In this document: positions 1 through 5,079 of the stretch, in pieces
Layout of the letters: each line of letters starts with the position of its first letter
Position numbering within the stretch: position 1 is the stretch's first letter
Assembly: GCA_025937035.1 (NCBI GenBank)
Contig: JAICSG010000361.1
Coordinates: 1 to 5,079, forward strand
Direction: 5' to 3'
Source of the DNA: Thermoanaerobaculia bacterium
GTDB lineage: Bacteria; Acidobacteriota; Thermoanaerobaculia; Multivoradales; UBA5704
Length of the DNA: 5,079 bases
The notes under the pieces: model-generated
Database searches by the model: none
The model's input: the letters and a program-made list of their open reading frames with translations, nothing else
What the model was told of the DNA's origin: nothing
Program-made: the position numbers and the translations under genes

Positions 1-114
1 CGAGATGGCGGGGACGCCCAGGTGCTGGCAGAGCACCTGCCCCTGGGTCCCCTTGCCGGCGCCCGGAGGTCCCAGCAGGACCACCCGGGCACCTCGATCA
101 GCCGCGTCGGCCAC
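1..114 (-). CDS. adk: Adenylate kinase, N-terminal 38 codons (partial; runs off the window)
   Basis: Adenylate kinase interconverts ATP + AMP and 2 ADP in the cytosol. Only the N-terminus is present. The fragment has the first beta strand (RVVLLG) followed by the P-loop [10 protein letters not shown], which binds the phosphates, and then helix 1 leading to GVPAIS, all typical of bacterial Adk. adk normally follows secY in the spc operon, which supports the call. The start is uncertain. GTG at 114..112 overlaps the secY end by 17 nt, has a GAGGGG-like site 8 to 10 nt upstream, and adds a short MADAADRGA leader. GTG at 84..82 lies 13 nt after the secY stop with GAGGTG 5 nt upstream, but starts within the first beta strand (MVLLGPPG). 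An in-frame TGA just upstream rules out longer starts. I chose 114 because it keeps the whole beta strand. The 3' part lies beyond position 1. Confidence 0.93.
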   Translation of the reverse strand, partial: MADAADRGARVVLLGPPGAGKGTQGQVLCQHLGVPAIS

Positions 115-1480
115 GAATCCGGCCCCTCTTCATGAACCCCTCGTAGTTGCGCATCACGAGCTGGCTCTCGACCTGCTGGATGGTGTCCATCGCCACACCC
201 ACCACGATCAGCAGCGACGTGCCGCCGAAGTAGAAGTGGATGCCCACGCCCTCCAGGAACCACTGCGGCAGGACGTTCGCCAGGGAGGGCCCGATCCAGG
301 GGAGCGCTCCCGCATGGAAGCCGGTGAGCAGGAACTCCGGCAGCAGGCAGACCGCCGCGAGGTAGAGGGCGCCAACCAGGTTCAGCCGGGTCAGGATGCG
401 GTCGATGTACTCCGCCGTCCGCTTGCCGGGCCGGATGCCGGGGATGAACCCGCCGTACTTCCGCATGTTGTCCGCCAGGTCCGCGGGGTTGAAGATGATC
501 GACACGTAGAAGTACGAGAAGAAGACGATCGCGATCACCTGCAGCAGGTAGTAGATCGGCGTCCCGTAGGCGACGAAGCTCGCCGCTTTCTGCACTCCTT
601 CGTTCTGGACCATGTTCGAGAGCACGGTCGGCACCGTCACCACCGAGCTGGCGAAGATCACCGGGATCACGCCTCCCGTGTTGACCCGCAGCGGCAGGTA
701 GGTGCTCTGGCCGCCGTAGACCTTGCGGCCCACCACGCGCTTGGCGTACTGCACCGGGATGCGGCGCTGCGCCCGCTCCATGTAGACGATGAAGGCGACC
801 ACCAGGACCATGAAGGCCAGCAGCGGGATCAGCACGATCGGGGAGATGTTCCCCTTCTGCACGGCGTCCGCCGTGGTGCCGATGGCCGGGACGAAGCCCA
901 CCACGATGCCGGCGAAGATGATGAGCGAGATGCCGTTGCCGATCCCCCGCTCGCTGATCTGCTCGCCGAGCCACATGATGAACGCCGTGCCGGTGGTCAG
1001 CGTGAGCACCGTCAGCATGCGGAACCCCCACCCGGGGTGGGGGACCAGGGGAGCGCCGGCGGGAGCGGACATCCGCTCGAGCCAGATGGCGATGCCGGTC
1101 CCCTGGATGATGGAGATCAGCACCGTGCCGTAGCGCGTCCACTGGGTGATCTTGCGCCGGCCCATCTCGCCCTCCTTGGAGAGCTTCTCGAGATAGGGCC
1201 AGACCACCGTCAGCAGCTGCAGGATGATCGACGCGGTGATGTAGGGCATGATCCCCAGCGCGAACACCGCGATCTTCTGCAGGCTGCCGCCCGTGAAGGT
1301 GTTGACGAACCCGAGGAACCCGGAGGCCTGCGACTGCATGAAGTCGAGCAGCGCGACCGGATCGACGCCCGGGCTCGGGATCTGGCAACCGATGCGGTAG
1401 ACGCCGAGCAGGGCGAACGTGAACAGCACCCGCTTGCGCAGGTCCGGGATCGCGAAGATGTTACGGAAGCTTTCGATCAC
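98..1480 (-). CDS. secY: Preprotein translocase subunit SecY
   Basis: SecY is the channel-forming membrane subunit of the SecYEG translocon, through which proteins are exported or inserted into the inner membrane. The 460-residue product is close to the usual length (443 in E. coli) and shows the ten-helix hydrophobic pattern. Visible landmarks are the N-terminal IPDLRKR, the plug region around residues 60 to 70, the SecY signature [15 protein letters not shown] at 76 to 90, [16 protein letters not shown] at 170 to 185, the cytosolic loop rich in Arg/Lys at 235 to 253 and the [16 protein letters not shown] loop at 344 to 359. That loop includes the conserved Arg350, equivalent to the SecA-coupling Arg of E. 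coli. [16 protein letters not shown] in helix 10 and a basic C-tail end the protein. It starts with GTG overlapping the rplO stop (GTGA), with GAGGAG 8 nt upstream, so it is probably translationally coupled to rplO. It ends with TGA. No key residue is missing. Confidence 0.98.
   Translation of the reverse strand: MIESFRNIFAIPDLRKRVLFTFALLGVYRIGCQIPSPGVDPVALLDFMQSQASGFLGFVNTFTGGSLQKIAVFALGIMPYITASIILQLLTVVWPYLEKLSKEGEMGRRKITQWTRYGTVLISIIQGTGIAIWLERMSAPAGAPLVPHPGWGFRMLTVLTLTTGTAFIMWLGEQISERGIGNGISLIIFAGIVVGFVPAIGTTADAVQKGNISPIVLIPLLAFMVLVVAFIVYMERAQRRIPVQYAKRVVGRKVYGGQSTYLPLRVNTGGVIPVIFASSVVTVPTVLSNMVQNEGVQKAASFVAYGTPIYYLLQVIAIVFFSYFYVSIIFNPADLADNMRKYGGFIPGIRPGKRTAEYIDRILTRLNLVGALYLAAVCLLPEFLLTGFHAGALPWIGPSLANVLPQWFLEGVGIHFYFGGTSLLIVVGVAMDTIQQVESQLVMRNYEGFMKRGRIRGRRG
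1025..1043. repeat. Short GC-only inverted repeat inside secY
   Basis: Nine-base arms (CCCCCACCC and GGGTGGGGG) flank one base. In the mRNA this could fold into a stem of about 7 bp with a 5-nt loop. It codes for VPHPGWGF in the loop between transmembrane helices 3 and 4 of SecY. There is no U-tract, so it is not a terminator. It may simply reflect Pro and Gly codons in a GC-rich genome. Confidence 0.5.
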
Positions 1481-1494
1481 GCCTGGCGCTCCTC
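1477..1494 (-). promoter_or_regulatory. rplO-secY coupling junction (Shine-Dalgarno plus GTGA overlap)
   Basis: GAGGAG at 1494..1489 lies 8 nt before the secY GTG, inside the last rplO codons, and the GTG shares bases with the rplO TGA as GTGA. This supports the GTG start of secY and suggests translation passes directly from rplO to secY. Confidence 0.85.
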
Positions 1495-1914
1495 ACAGCG
1501 GCCGCCCGCGGCCTCGATCTTCTCGCGGGCCGATTTGCTGAACTTGTCGGCGACGACGCGCAGGGCCTTGCCGATCTCGCCGTCCCCGAGGACCTTCACG
1601 CGGCGGCCCGAGCGGACCAGACCGAGCTGGGCCAGCGACTCGGGCGTCACCTCGCCGTCGAGCTCGGCGAGCTGGGAGAGGTTCACCACGGCGTACTCGG
1701 TACGCCAGATGTTGGTGAACCCGCGCTTGGGGACCCGGCGGACGAGCGGCATCTGGCCGCCCTCGAATCCGGGCCGGCGGCTGTAGCCGGTGCGGGACTT
1801 CTGCCCCTTCTCACCACGGCCCGACGTCTTGGCCAGGCCGGAGCCGGGGCCGCGCCCCACCCGCTTCCTGGAGTGCTTGCTCCCCTTCGCGGGAGACAGC
1901 TCGTGCAGCTTCAT
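1477..1914 (-). CDS. rplO: 50S ribosomal protein L15
   Basis: L15 is a late-assembly protein of the large ribosomal subunit, contacting 23S rRNA with a long basic N-terminal extension. The product is 145 residues, almost identical in length to E. coli L15 (144). The N-terminus [13 protein letters not shown] and the Gly/Arg/Lys-rich stretch at about 15 to 45 ([19 protein letters not shown]) are diagnostic. [18 protein letters not shown] follows at 49 to 66, and the globular C-terminal half holds [13 protein letters not shown] with conserved glycines. The ATG start overlaps the rpmD stop as ATGA; GGAGG lies 10 nt upstream inside the rpmD 3' end. The TGA stop in turn overlaps the secY GTG. Both overlaps suggest coupled translation of rpmD, rplO and secY. 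Nothing is unusual in composition or length. Confidence 0.98.
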   Translation of the reverse strand: MKLHELSPAKGSKHSRKRVGRGPGSGLAKTSGRGEKGQKSRTGYSRRPGFEGGQMPLVRRVPKRGFTNIWRTEYAVVNLSQLAELDGEVTPESLAQLGLVRSGRRVKVLGDGEIGKALRVVADKFSKSAREKIEAAGGRCEERQA

Positions 1915-1929
1915 GATTCCTCAACCTCC
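1911..1929 (-). promoter_or_regulatory. rpmD-rplO coupling junction (Shine-Dalgarno plus ATGA overlap)
   Basis: The rplO ATG and the rpmD TGA share bases as ATGA. GGAGG at 1929..1925 is 10 nt upstream, within rpmD codons, with a second purine run GAGGA closer in. The arrangement fits termination-reinitiation between the two genes. Confidence 0.8.
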
Positions 1930-2102
1930 AGCAGATACTGGATCTTGTGCACCATGCCCCGCACCGCCGGGGTGTCGGGACGCTCGACCTGGTGGCGGAT
2001 CCGCCGCAGCCCCAGGCTCCTGAGCACCTCGCGGTGCCCCTTCTTGGTGCCGATGCCGCTCTTCACCTGGGTGATCTTGATCGTCTTGCCTTCGTTCGCC
2101 AT
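1911..2102 (-). CDS. rpmD: 50S ribosomal protein L30
   Basis: L30 is a small, non-universal protein of the bacterial 50S subunit. The product is 63 residues (59 in E. coli) with the usual layout: a first beta strand [13 protein letters not shown], then [20 protein letters not shown], where the LGLRR helix motif is the family signature, and a closing [12 protein letters not shown] strand. Its place between rpsE and rplO is canonical. ATG at 2102 is preceded by AAAAGGA with a 9-nt spacer (2118..2112). This Shine-Dalgarno site overlaps a TAA that closes the extended rpsE frame, which supports the idea that rpsE once ran up to this point. The TGA stop overlaps the rplO ATG. Confidence 0.97.
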   Translation of the reverse strand: MANEGKTIKITQVKSGIGTKKGHREVLRSLGLRRIRHQVERPDTPAVRGMVHKIQYLLEVEES

Positions 2103-2116
2103 TGCTATGATTCCTT

Positions 2117-2212
2117 TTAGACGCCGGCCTCGGGGGCTTGAGCCTTCGGGGCGTTGGCCGCCGCGGCGGCGGCCGCCCGGTCGGAGAGGCCGCGCATCGC
2201 CATCACGTCCGC
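2117..2212 (-). other. In-frame remnant of the rpsE 3' end after the amber codon
   Basis: This stretch keeps the rpsE frame open for 31 codons after TAG 2215..2213 and ends at TAA 2119..2117. It encodes [12 protein letters not shown], matching the usual end of the S5 fold (x-E/D-V-x-x-x-R-G-K/L-S), then an Ala-rich tail including seven Ala codons in a row. Codons are nearly all G/C-ending, as in the intact neighbours, so the tail has not visibly decayed. It fills most of what would otherwise be a 110-nt gap before rpmD. An ATG at 2203, nine nt after the TAG, could in principle allow reinitiation to make a 28-residue peptide, but I see only a weak AGGCGGA in front of it. I infer it is the original S5 C-terminus. 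Confidence 0.8.
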
Positions 2213-2662
2213 CTAGCTGCGCAGCGACAGCAGGGCGGCGAACGTCGCCTTCACCACGTTGTGCGGGTTGGTCGAGCCCAGGGACTTGGTGAGGATGTCC
2301 TGGATGCCCGCCGTCTCCACCACGGCGCGCACCGGGCCGCCCGCGATCACCCCGGTCCCCTCGGAGGCCGGCTTGAGCAGCACGCGGCCGGAGCCGAACT
2401 CGCCCAGCGTCTCGTGCGGGATCGTGGTCCCCTTGAGAGGCACCTGGACCATGTTCCGCTTGGCGATCTCGATCCCCTTGCGGATGGCCACCGGCACCTC
2501 CTTCGCCTTGCCGGCCCCATAGCCGACGCGGCCGTTGCCGTCGCCGATCACCACGAGGGCGGAGAAGGAGAAGTTCTTGCCTCCCTTCACCACCTTGGTC
2601 ACGCGGTTGATGTGGACGACCTGCTCGAAAAACTCGCTCTCGCGCTCGAAGTCCCTGGCCAA
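2213..2662 (-). CDS. rpsE: 30S ribosomal protein S5, C-terminally truncated by an in-frame amber codon
   Basis: S5 is an essential 30S protein near the decoding region that affects translational fidelity, and its N-domain loop lies by the spectinomycin site. The 149 residues contain the double-stranded-RNA-binding-like S5 domain ([22 protein letters not shown] at about 12 to 33 holds the spectinomycin-loop region, then [21 protein letters not shown]). The C-terminal domain has [17 protein letters not shown] at 98 to 114 and [16 protein letters not shown] at 129 to 144. E. coli S5 continues 18 residues beyond the point where this one stops (after LLSLRS). Here the TAG is followed by 31 in-frame codons that look like the missing tail ([10 protein letters not shown], compare PEMVAAKRGKS in E. 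coli). The start is TTG at 2662, supported by AAGGAG 6 nt upstream and the usual MARDFE-like beginning. The protein may be real and shortened, or the stop may be a base-call error. Confidence 0.93.
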   Translation of the reverse strand: MARDFERESEFFEQVVHINRVTKVVKGGKNFSFSALVVIGDGNGRVGYGAGKAKEVPVAIRKGIEIAKRNMVQVPLKGTTIPHETLGEFGSGRVLLKPASEGTGVIAGGPVRAVVETAGIQDILTKSLGSTNPHNVVKATFAALLSLRS

Positions 2663-2668
2663 GCTCGT

Positions 2669-2674
2669 CTCCTT
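2669..2674 (-). promoter_or_regulatory. Shine-Dalgarno site that fixes the TTG start of rpsE
   Basis: AAGGAG lies 6 nt upstream of TTG 2662..2660 in the 27-nt rplR-rpsE gap. No ATG or GTG start lies between the site and the conserved N-terminal part of S5, so this site decides for the TTG start. Confidence 0.85.
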
Positions 2675-2689
2675 CGCTTACTCGGAAGC

Positions 2690-3073
2690 TTAAAACTGCA
2701 AACCTTTTTCGCGGGCCGCGTCGGCCAGCGCCTGGACACGGCCGTGATAGACGTAGCCGCCGCGGTCGAAGACCACCCTCTCGACCCCCTGCTCCTTGGC
2801 CCGCTGGGCCACCAACTCGCCGACCTTCTTGGCGGCTTCCTTGCCGGCGGTCGACTTGCCGAGGGCCTCCTTGAGCGCCGGGTCGGCGGAGCTCGCCTGG
2901 GCCAGCGTGTGGCCGCGCGTATCGTCGATCACCTGCGCGTAGATGAAGCGCAGGCTCTTGTAGACCGACAGCCGGGGCCGCTCGGTGGTCCCCTGGACGC
3001 GCTTGCGCGCCCGCAGGTGGGCCTTCTCGCGGCGGGCCCGCTTCGCTTTCATCCGCTTCGTGATATCGCTCAT
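2690..3073 (-). CDS. rplR: 50S ribosomal protein L18
   Basis: L18 binds 5S rRNA and, with L5, anchors it in the central protuberance of the 50S subunit. The product is 127 residues (117 in E. coli), with a basic N-terminal arm of about 28 residues ([18 protein letters not shown]) that is typical of RNA contact. Then come [20 protein letters not shown] at 32 to 51, with the conserved R-P-R-L-x-V-x-x-S pattern, and the C-terminal [20 protein letters not shown] at 100 to 119, ending in REKGLQF, a strongly conserved family end. ATG at 3073 has AAGGGG 6 nt upstream, in a 19-nt gap after rplF. The stop is TAA. The neighbours rplF and rpsE are canonical. Confidence 0.98.
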   Translation of the reverse strand: MSDITKRMKAKRARREKAHLRARKRVQGTTERPRLSVYKSLRFIYAQVIDDTRGHTLAQASSADPALKEALGKSTAGKEAAKKVGELVAQRAKEQGVERVVFDRGGYVYHGRVQALADAAREKGLQF

Positions 3074-3092
3074 CTGGGTCCCCTTACCTTAC

Positions 3093-3638
3093 CTACTTGC
3101 CGCCGGCCTTGCCGACCTTGCGGCGCAGGACCTCGCCCGTGTACTTGATCCCCTTCCCCTTGTAGGGGTCGGGCTTGCGCAGGCCGCGGATCTCGGCCGC
3201 CACCTGCCCTACCTTCTGGCGGTCGGCGCCCGACACGGTCACCCGGTTCGCCTTGGTGTCCACCTCGATCTTGATCCCCTCGGGGATGTCGAAGAGCACC
3301 GGATGGGAATAACCGAGCGCGAACTGCACCTGATTCCCCTTCACCTCGGCGCGGTAGCCCACGCCGACGATGTCGAGCTGCTTGGTGAAACCGGCCGAGG
3401 CGCCCTGCACGGCGTTGGCGAGCAGCGCCCGCAGCAGGCCGTGGCGCGAGCGCTCGGGGCCTGAGTCCCCGGGGCGCGCGACCTCGATCGATCCGTCGTC
3501 TTTGACCTCGACCGGGAACCCCTCGAAGACGGGCTGCTCCACCCGTCCCTTGGGTCCCTCGGCCACGAACGTCCCGCCCTGGAGCTCCACCTTGGTCCCC
3601 TTGGGCACGGGAATCGGCATTCTTCCAATCCGCGACAT
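3093..3638 (-). CDS. rplF: 50S ribosomal protein L6
   Basis: L6 is a two-domain 50S protein near the sarcin-ricin loop, where translation factors act. The product is 181 residues (177 in E. coli). It begins with MSRIGRMPIPVPKG, shows the internal duplicated beta/alpha fold with QLDIVGVGYRAEVKGNQV at 87 to 104 and FALGYSHPV at 106 to 114, and carries the L6 signature KPDPYKGKGIKYTGE at 155 to 169, followed by a basic tail. The frame is open nine codons further upstream, to an ATG inside rpsH, but ATG 3638 is the right start. It gives the family N-terminus and has AGGAG 8 nt upstream, merged with the rpsH stop as TAGGAG. The stop is TAG, with TAA two codons later in the same frame. Confidence 0.98.
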   Translation of the reverse strand: MSRIGRMPIPVPKGTKVELQGGTFVAEGPKGRVEQPVFEGFPVEVKDDGSIEVARPGDSGPERSRHGLLRALLANAVQGASAGFTKQLDIVGVGYRAEVKGNQVQFALGYSHPVLFDIPEGIKIEVDTKANRVTVSGADRQKVGQVAAEIRGLRKPDPYKGKGIKYTGEVLRRKVGKAGGK

Positions 3639-3649
3639 GGCTGTCTCTC

Positions 3650-4048
3650 CTACCACACCTGGCAAAGCAGCTCGCCGCCGACCCGGCGCTCGCGCGCCTG
3701 GCCGTCGGTCAGCAGGCCCTGCGACGTCGAGACGATCCCGATGCCGAGGCCGTTGCGTACGGGCTGGATCTCGTCCGCCTTGCGGTAGACCCGCCGGCCG
3801 GGCTTGCTCACCCGCTCGAGATGGGAGATGGCCGGAATGCCGTCCTGGGTGTAGCGCAGGAAGATGCGCAACGTTCCCACCGGCGTCCCCTCGATCTCCC
3901 GGTAGTTCTTCACGAAGCCCTCTTCCTTGAGGAGCTTCACCACCTCCAGCTTGAGCTTGGAGGCGGGCACGTCCAGACGGTCGTGCTTGGCGATCTGCGC
4001 GTTGCGGATCCTGCTCAGCAGGTCCGCGATCGGGTCGGTCATGCTCAT
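3650..4048 (-). CDS. rpsH: 30S ribosomal protein S8
   Basis: S8 binds helix 21 of 16S rRNA and is needed early in assembly of the 30S central domain; in E. coli it also represses the spc operon. The product is 132 residues (130 in E. coli). It has TDPIADLLSRIRNA at 4 to 17, KLKLEVVKLLKEEGFVKNY at 31 to 49, and the C-terminal family signature GIGIVSTSQGLLTD at 102 to 115, ending GGELLCQVW, the usual S8 terminus. Two starts are possible. ATG 4048 has GAGGAG 10 nt upstream. ATG 4042 gives the commoner MTDPIADL start and has AAGG 8 nt upstream. I kept the longer one; the difference is two residues. The stop is TAG, part of the rplF Shine-Dalgarno site. Confidence 0.98.
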   Translation of the reverse strand: MSMTDPIADLLSRIRNAQIAKHDRLDVPASKLKLEVVKLLKEEGFVKNYREIEGTPVGTLRIFLRYTQDGIPAISHLERVSKPGRRVYRKADEIQPVRNGLGIGIVSTSQGLLTDGQARERRVGGELLCQVW

Positions 4049-4066
4049 TGCCTTAAGTCTCCTCGC

Positions 4067-4252
4067 CTACCAGCTCGCCTTGATCACGCCCGGCAGATAA
4101 CCCTGCAGCGCCAGGTCACGGAGATGCACGCGGCAGAGCCCGAACTTCCGGTAGACCCCCCGCGGGCGTCCGCACAGCCGGCAGCGGTTGCGGTGACGCA
4201 CCTCGAACTTCAGCTTCTTTCTCTCTTTCGCGATCTTCGCAGTCGTCGCCAC
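4067..4252 (-). CDS. rpsZ: 30S ribosomal protein S14, zinc-binding type (type Z)
   Basis: S14 sits in the head of the 30S subunit and binds 16S rRNA. At 61 residues this is the short type Z form, not the roughly 100-residue zinc-free form of E. coli. The zinc ribbon runs from CRLCGRPRG (Cys24, Cys27) to [12 protein letters not shown] (Cys40, then His43). The fourth ligand is commonly Cys, so this protein appears to use a C3H site, which should still bind zinc. The end GVIKASW is the normal S14 terminus. The start is GTG at 4252, with AGGAGG 5 nt upstream that overlaps the rplE TAG stop. The gap to rplE is only 9 nt, so coupled translation is likely. The stop is TAG. The gene is often labelled rpsN. 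Confidence 0.97.
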   Translation of the reverse strand: MATTAKIAKERKKLKFEVRHRNRCRLCGRPRGVYRKFGLCRVHLRDLALQGYLPGVIKASW

Positions 4253-4257
4253 GCAAG

Positions 4258-4263
4258 CCTCCT
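4258..4263 (-). promoter_or_regulatory. Shine-Dalgarno site of rpsZ overlapping the rplE stop codon
   Basis: AGGAGG, the best anti-SD match in the window, lies 5 nt before the GTG start of rpsZ and shares bases with the TAG of rplE (TAGGAGG). It fixes the GTG as start and means a ribosome ending rplE covers the rpsZ initiation site. Confidence 0.85.
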
Positions 4264-4888
4264 AGCGCGTGAACGGCATGCCGAGCTCGCGCAGCATGTA
4301 CAGGGCGCGCTCGTCGTTGCCGGCCGTCGTCACGATCGTGATGTTCATCCCCTTCGGACGCTCGACCCGGTTGTAGTCCACCTCGGGGAAGATCAGGTGG
4401 TCCCGGATGCCCAGCGTGTAATTGCCGCGGCCGTCGAAGCTCTTGGTCGGCACGCCCCGGAAGTCGCGCACGCGGGGGAGCGCGACCGAGATCAGCCGGT
4501 CCAGGAACTCCCACATGCGGTCGCCGCGCAGCGTCACCCGGGCGCCGATCGGCATCCCCTCGCGCAGCTTGAACGCCGCGATCGACTTCTGGGCGCGGGT
4601 GATCGTCGGCTTCTGGCCGGCCAGCGCCGCCAGCTCCTCGACCGCGTCGTCCAGGATCTTGATGTTCTGGATCGCCTCGCCCATCCCCATGTTGAGTGAG
4701 ATGCGCTCGATCCTGGGGACCGCCATGACGTTGTCGATGCCGAACTCCTTCTTCAGCTTCGGCACCACCTCCTCGGCATAGCGGGTCTTGAGGCGCGGCA
4801 CGTACCCCTCGGGGGTCTCGCGCACCGGCCCGGAGGGAGCCGGCGCCGCCTTGGCGCCCTTGTCCTTCTTCTTCGCGTCTTTCGCCAT
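4262..4888 (-). CDS. rplE: 50S ribosomal protein L5, with an N-terminal Lys/Ala-rich extension
   Basis: L5 binds 5S rRNA in the central protuberance and contacts the P-site tRNA. The product is 208 residues against 179 in E. coli; the excess is a 29-residue hydrophilic N-terminal leader ([19 protein letters not shown] and on to PEGY). The family region then starts with [20 protein letters not shown] at 30 to 49. It continues with [15 protein letters not shown] at 58 to 72, the L5 signature around [20 protein letters not shown] at 90 to 109, [12 protein letters not shown] at 111 to 122, and [18 protein letters not shown] at 166 to 183, ending GMPFTR. The frame is open to an ATG at 4951, but that lies inside rplX. 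ATG 4888 follows the rplX stop by 13 nt and has a modest AGAGG 10 nt upstream, so it is preferred. The stop is TAG. Confidence 0.97.
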   Translation of the reverse strand: MAKDAKKKDKGAKAAPAPSGPVRETPEGYVPRLKTRYAEEVVPKLKKEFGIDNVMAVPRIERISLNMGMGEAIQNIKILDDAVEELAALAGQKPTITRAQKSIAAFKLREGMPIGARVTLRGDRMWEFLDRLISVALPRVRDFRGVPTKSFDGRGNYTLGIRDHLIFPEVDYNRVERPKGMNITIVTTAGNDERALYMLRELGMPFTR

Positions 4889-4901
4889 ATCAGACTCGCC
4901 T

Positions 4902-5079
4902 CTAGTTAAAGGTGGCGCCGCAGCTCTTGCACACCCGGACGCCGCGCCCATCCTCGAGCCGCTGGCGGCCGAGCCGCGAGGGCTTGCCGCACTCCGGGCA
5001 GACGACCTTCAAATTGGAGATCTGGATCGGCGCCTCGCGCTCGAGGATGCCCCCCTGGATCCCCTTGTTGGGGTTCGGC
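4902..5079 (-). CDS. rplX: 50S ribosomal protein L24, C-terminal 58 codons (partial; runs off the window)
   Basis: L24 is an assembly-initiating protein of the 50S subunit near the exit of the peptide tunnel. Only the C-terminal part is visible, read in the frame that ends at TAG 4904..4902. It starts within [20 protein letters not shown], the conserved stretch after the KOW domain, then [17 protein letters not shown] and a final [12 protein letters not shown]. The CPEC and CKSC pairs (fragment residues 27/30 and 50/53) form a probable zinc knuckle, as in the four-cysteine L24 proteins of many bacteria; E. coli L24 lacks it. The position directly before rplE is canonical. The start codon and KOW domain lie beyond position 5079. 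Confidence 0.95.
   Translation of the reverse strand, partial: PNPNKGIQGGILEREAPIQISNLKVVCPECGKPSRLGRQRLEDGRGVRVCKSCGATFN

Noticed and set aside
5..1786. A 593-codon plus-strand open frame rich in His, Asp, Arg and Gln
   Set aside because: It lies antisense to secY and rplO, which are unmistakable. Its composition is that of a shadow frame in GC-rich coding DNA, and it has no recognisable domain.
2157..2170. A 14-bp perfect GC palindrome as a possible terminator or protein site between rpsE and rpmD
   Set aside because: It has no loop and no following U-tract in the transcript, and it arises from a run of GCC/GCG alanine codons in the S5 tail.
2213..2215. Reassignment of TAG to an amino acid in this organism
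   Set aside because: TAG ends rplX, rplE, rpsZ, rpsH and rplF at or close to their normal C-termini, so it functions as a stop here.
2138..3148. A 336-codon plus-strand open frame opposite rpsE and rplR
   Set aside because: Antisense shadow of two conserved ribosomal genes, with biased low-complexity composition and no supporting ribosome site.
3341..3628. A second minus-strand frame, Arg/Ser-rich, inside rplF
   Set aside because: It is the shifted frame of rplF and its residues reflect GC-rich codons read out of phase.
3639..3665. A nine-codon upstream extension of rplF
   Set aside because: The L6 family begins at MSRIG, and the clear AGGAG sits 8 nt before that ATG.
3821..4699. A 292-codon plus-strand open frame opposite rpsH, rpsZ and rplE
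   Set aside because: Same reason: a shadow of certain genes, crossing three of them and their junctions.
4880..4910. An S8 autoregulatory binding site at the start of rplE, as in E. coli
   Set aside because: I could not find a helix resembling the 16S rRNA S8 site around the rplX-rplE junction by eye; a structure-based search would be needed to say more.
4889..4951. A 21-codon upstream extension of the rplE frame
   Set aside because: It lies inside the rplX coding region and lacks a good ribosome site; ATG 4888 directly follows the rplX stop.

Overview
This window is a GC-rich bacterial chromosome segment holding most of an spc-type ribosomal protein operon, read entirely on the minus strand. 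In transcription order, from high to low coordinates, it contains rplX (L24, 3' part only), rplE (L5), rpsZ (zinc-type S14, also called rpsN type Z), rpsH (S8), rplF (L6), rplR (L18), rpsE (S5), rpmD (L30), rplO (L15), secY and the first codons of adk. This is the classic conserved order. I see no mobile element, RNA gene, CRISPR array, promoter or terminator. The large plus-strand reading frames are shadows of these genes.

The genes are tightly packed. Junctions run from 4-nt stop/start overlaps (ATGA at rpmD-rplO, GTGA at rplO-secY) to gaps of 9 to 27 nt. Nearly every start has a purine-rich Shine-Dalgarno sequence, often merged with the upstream stop codon. Start codons include ATG, GTG (rpsZ, secY, adk) and TTG (rpsE). 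This looks like one transcript with translational coupling. The products are 30S and 50S proteins, the SecY channel that inserts and exports new proteins, and adenylate kinase.

The host is a bacterium with high GC and strongly G/C-ending codons. It has a short zinc-ribbon S14 and an L24 with a four-cysteine C-terminus. I cannot assign a phylum with confidence; an uncultured GC-rich lineage such as Acidobacteriota, a deltaproteobacterial group or a similar phylum would fit.

The one real anomaly is in rpsE. An in-frame TAG at 2215..2213 ends S5 at 149 residues, yet 31 further in-frame codons continue to a TAA at 2119..2117 that overlaps the rpmD Shine-Dalgarno sequence, exactly where the pattern of the other junctions would put the gene end. 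This creates a 110-nt gap, the only long one in the window. It is either a base-call error, a real nonsense mutation, or a tolerated C-terminal truncation. TAG reassignment is unlikely because TAG ends several neighbouring genes at their normal C-termini. Smaller points are a His replacing the fourth zinc-ligand Cys in S14, a lysine/alanine-rich N-terminal extension on L5, and ambiguity about the adk start. Apart from these, the region is ordinary housekeeping DNA and I find no new system.
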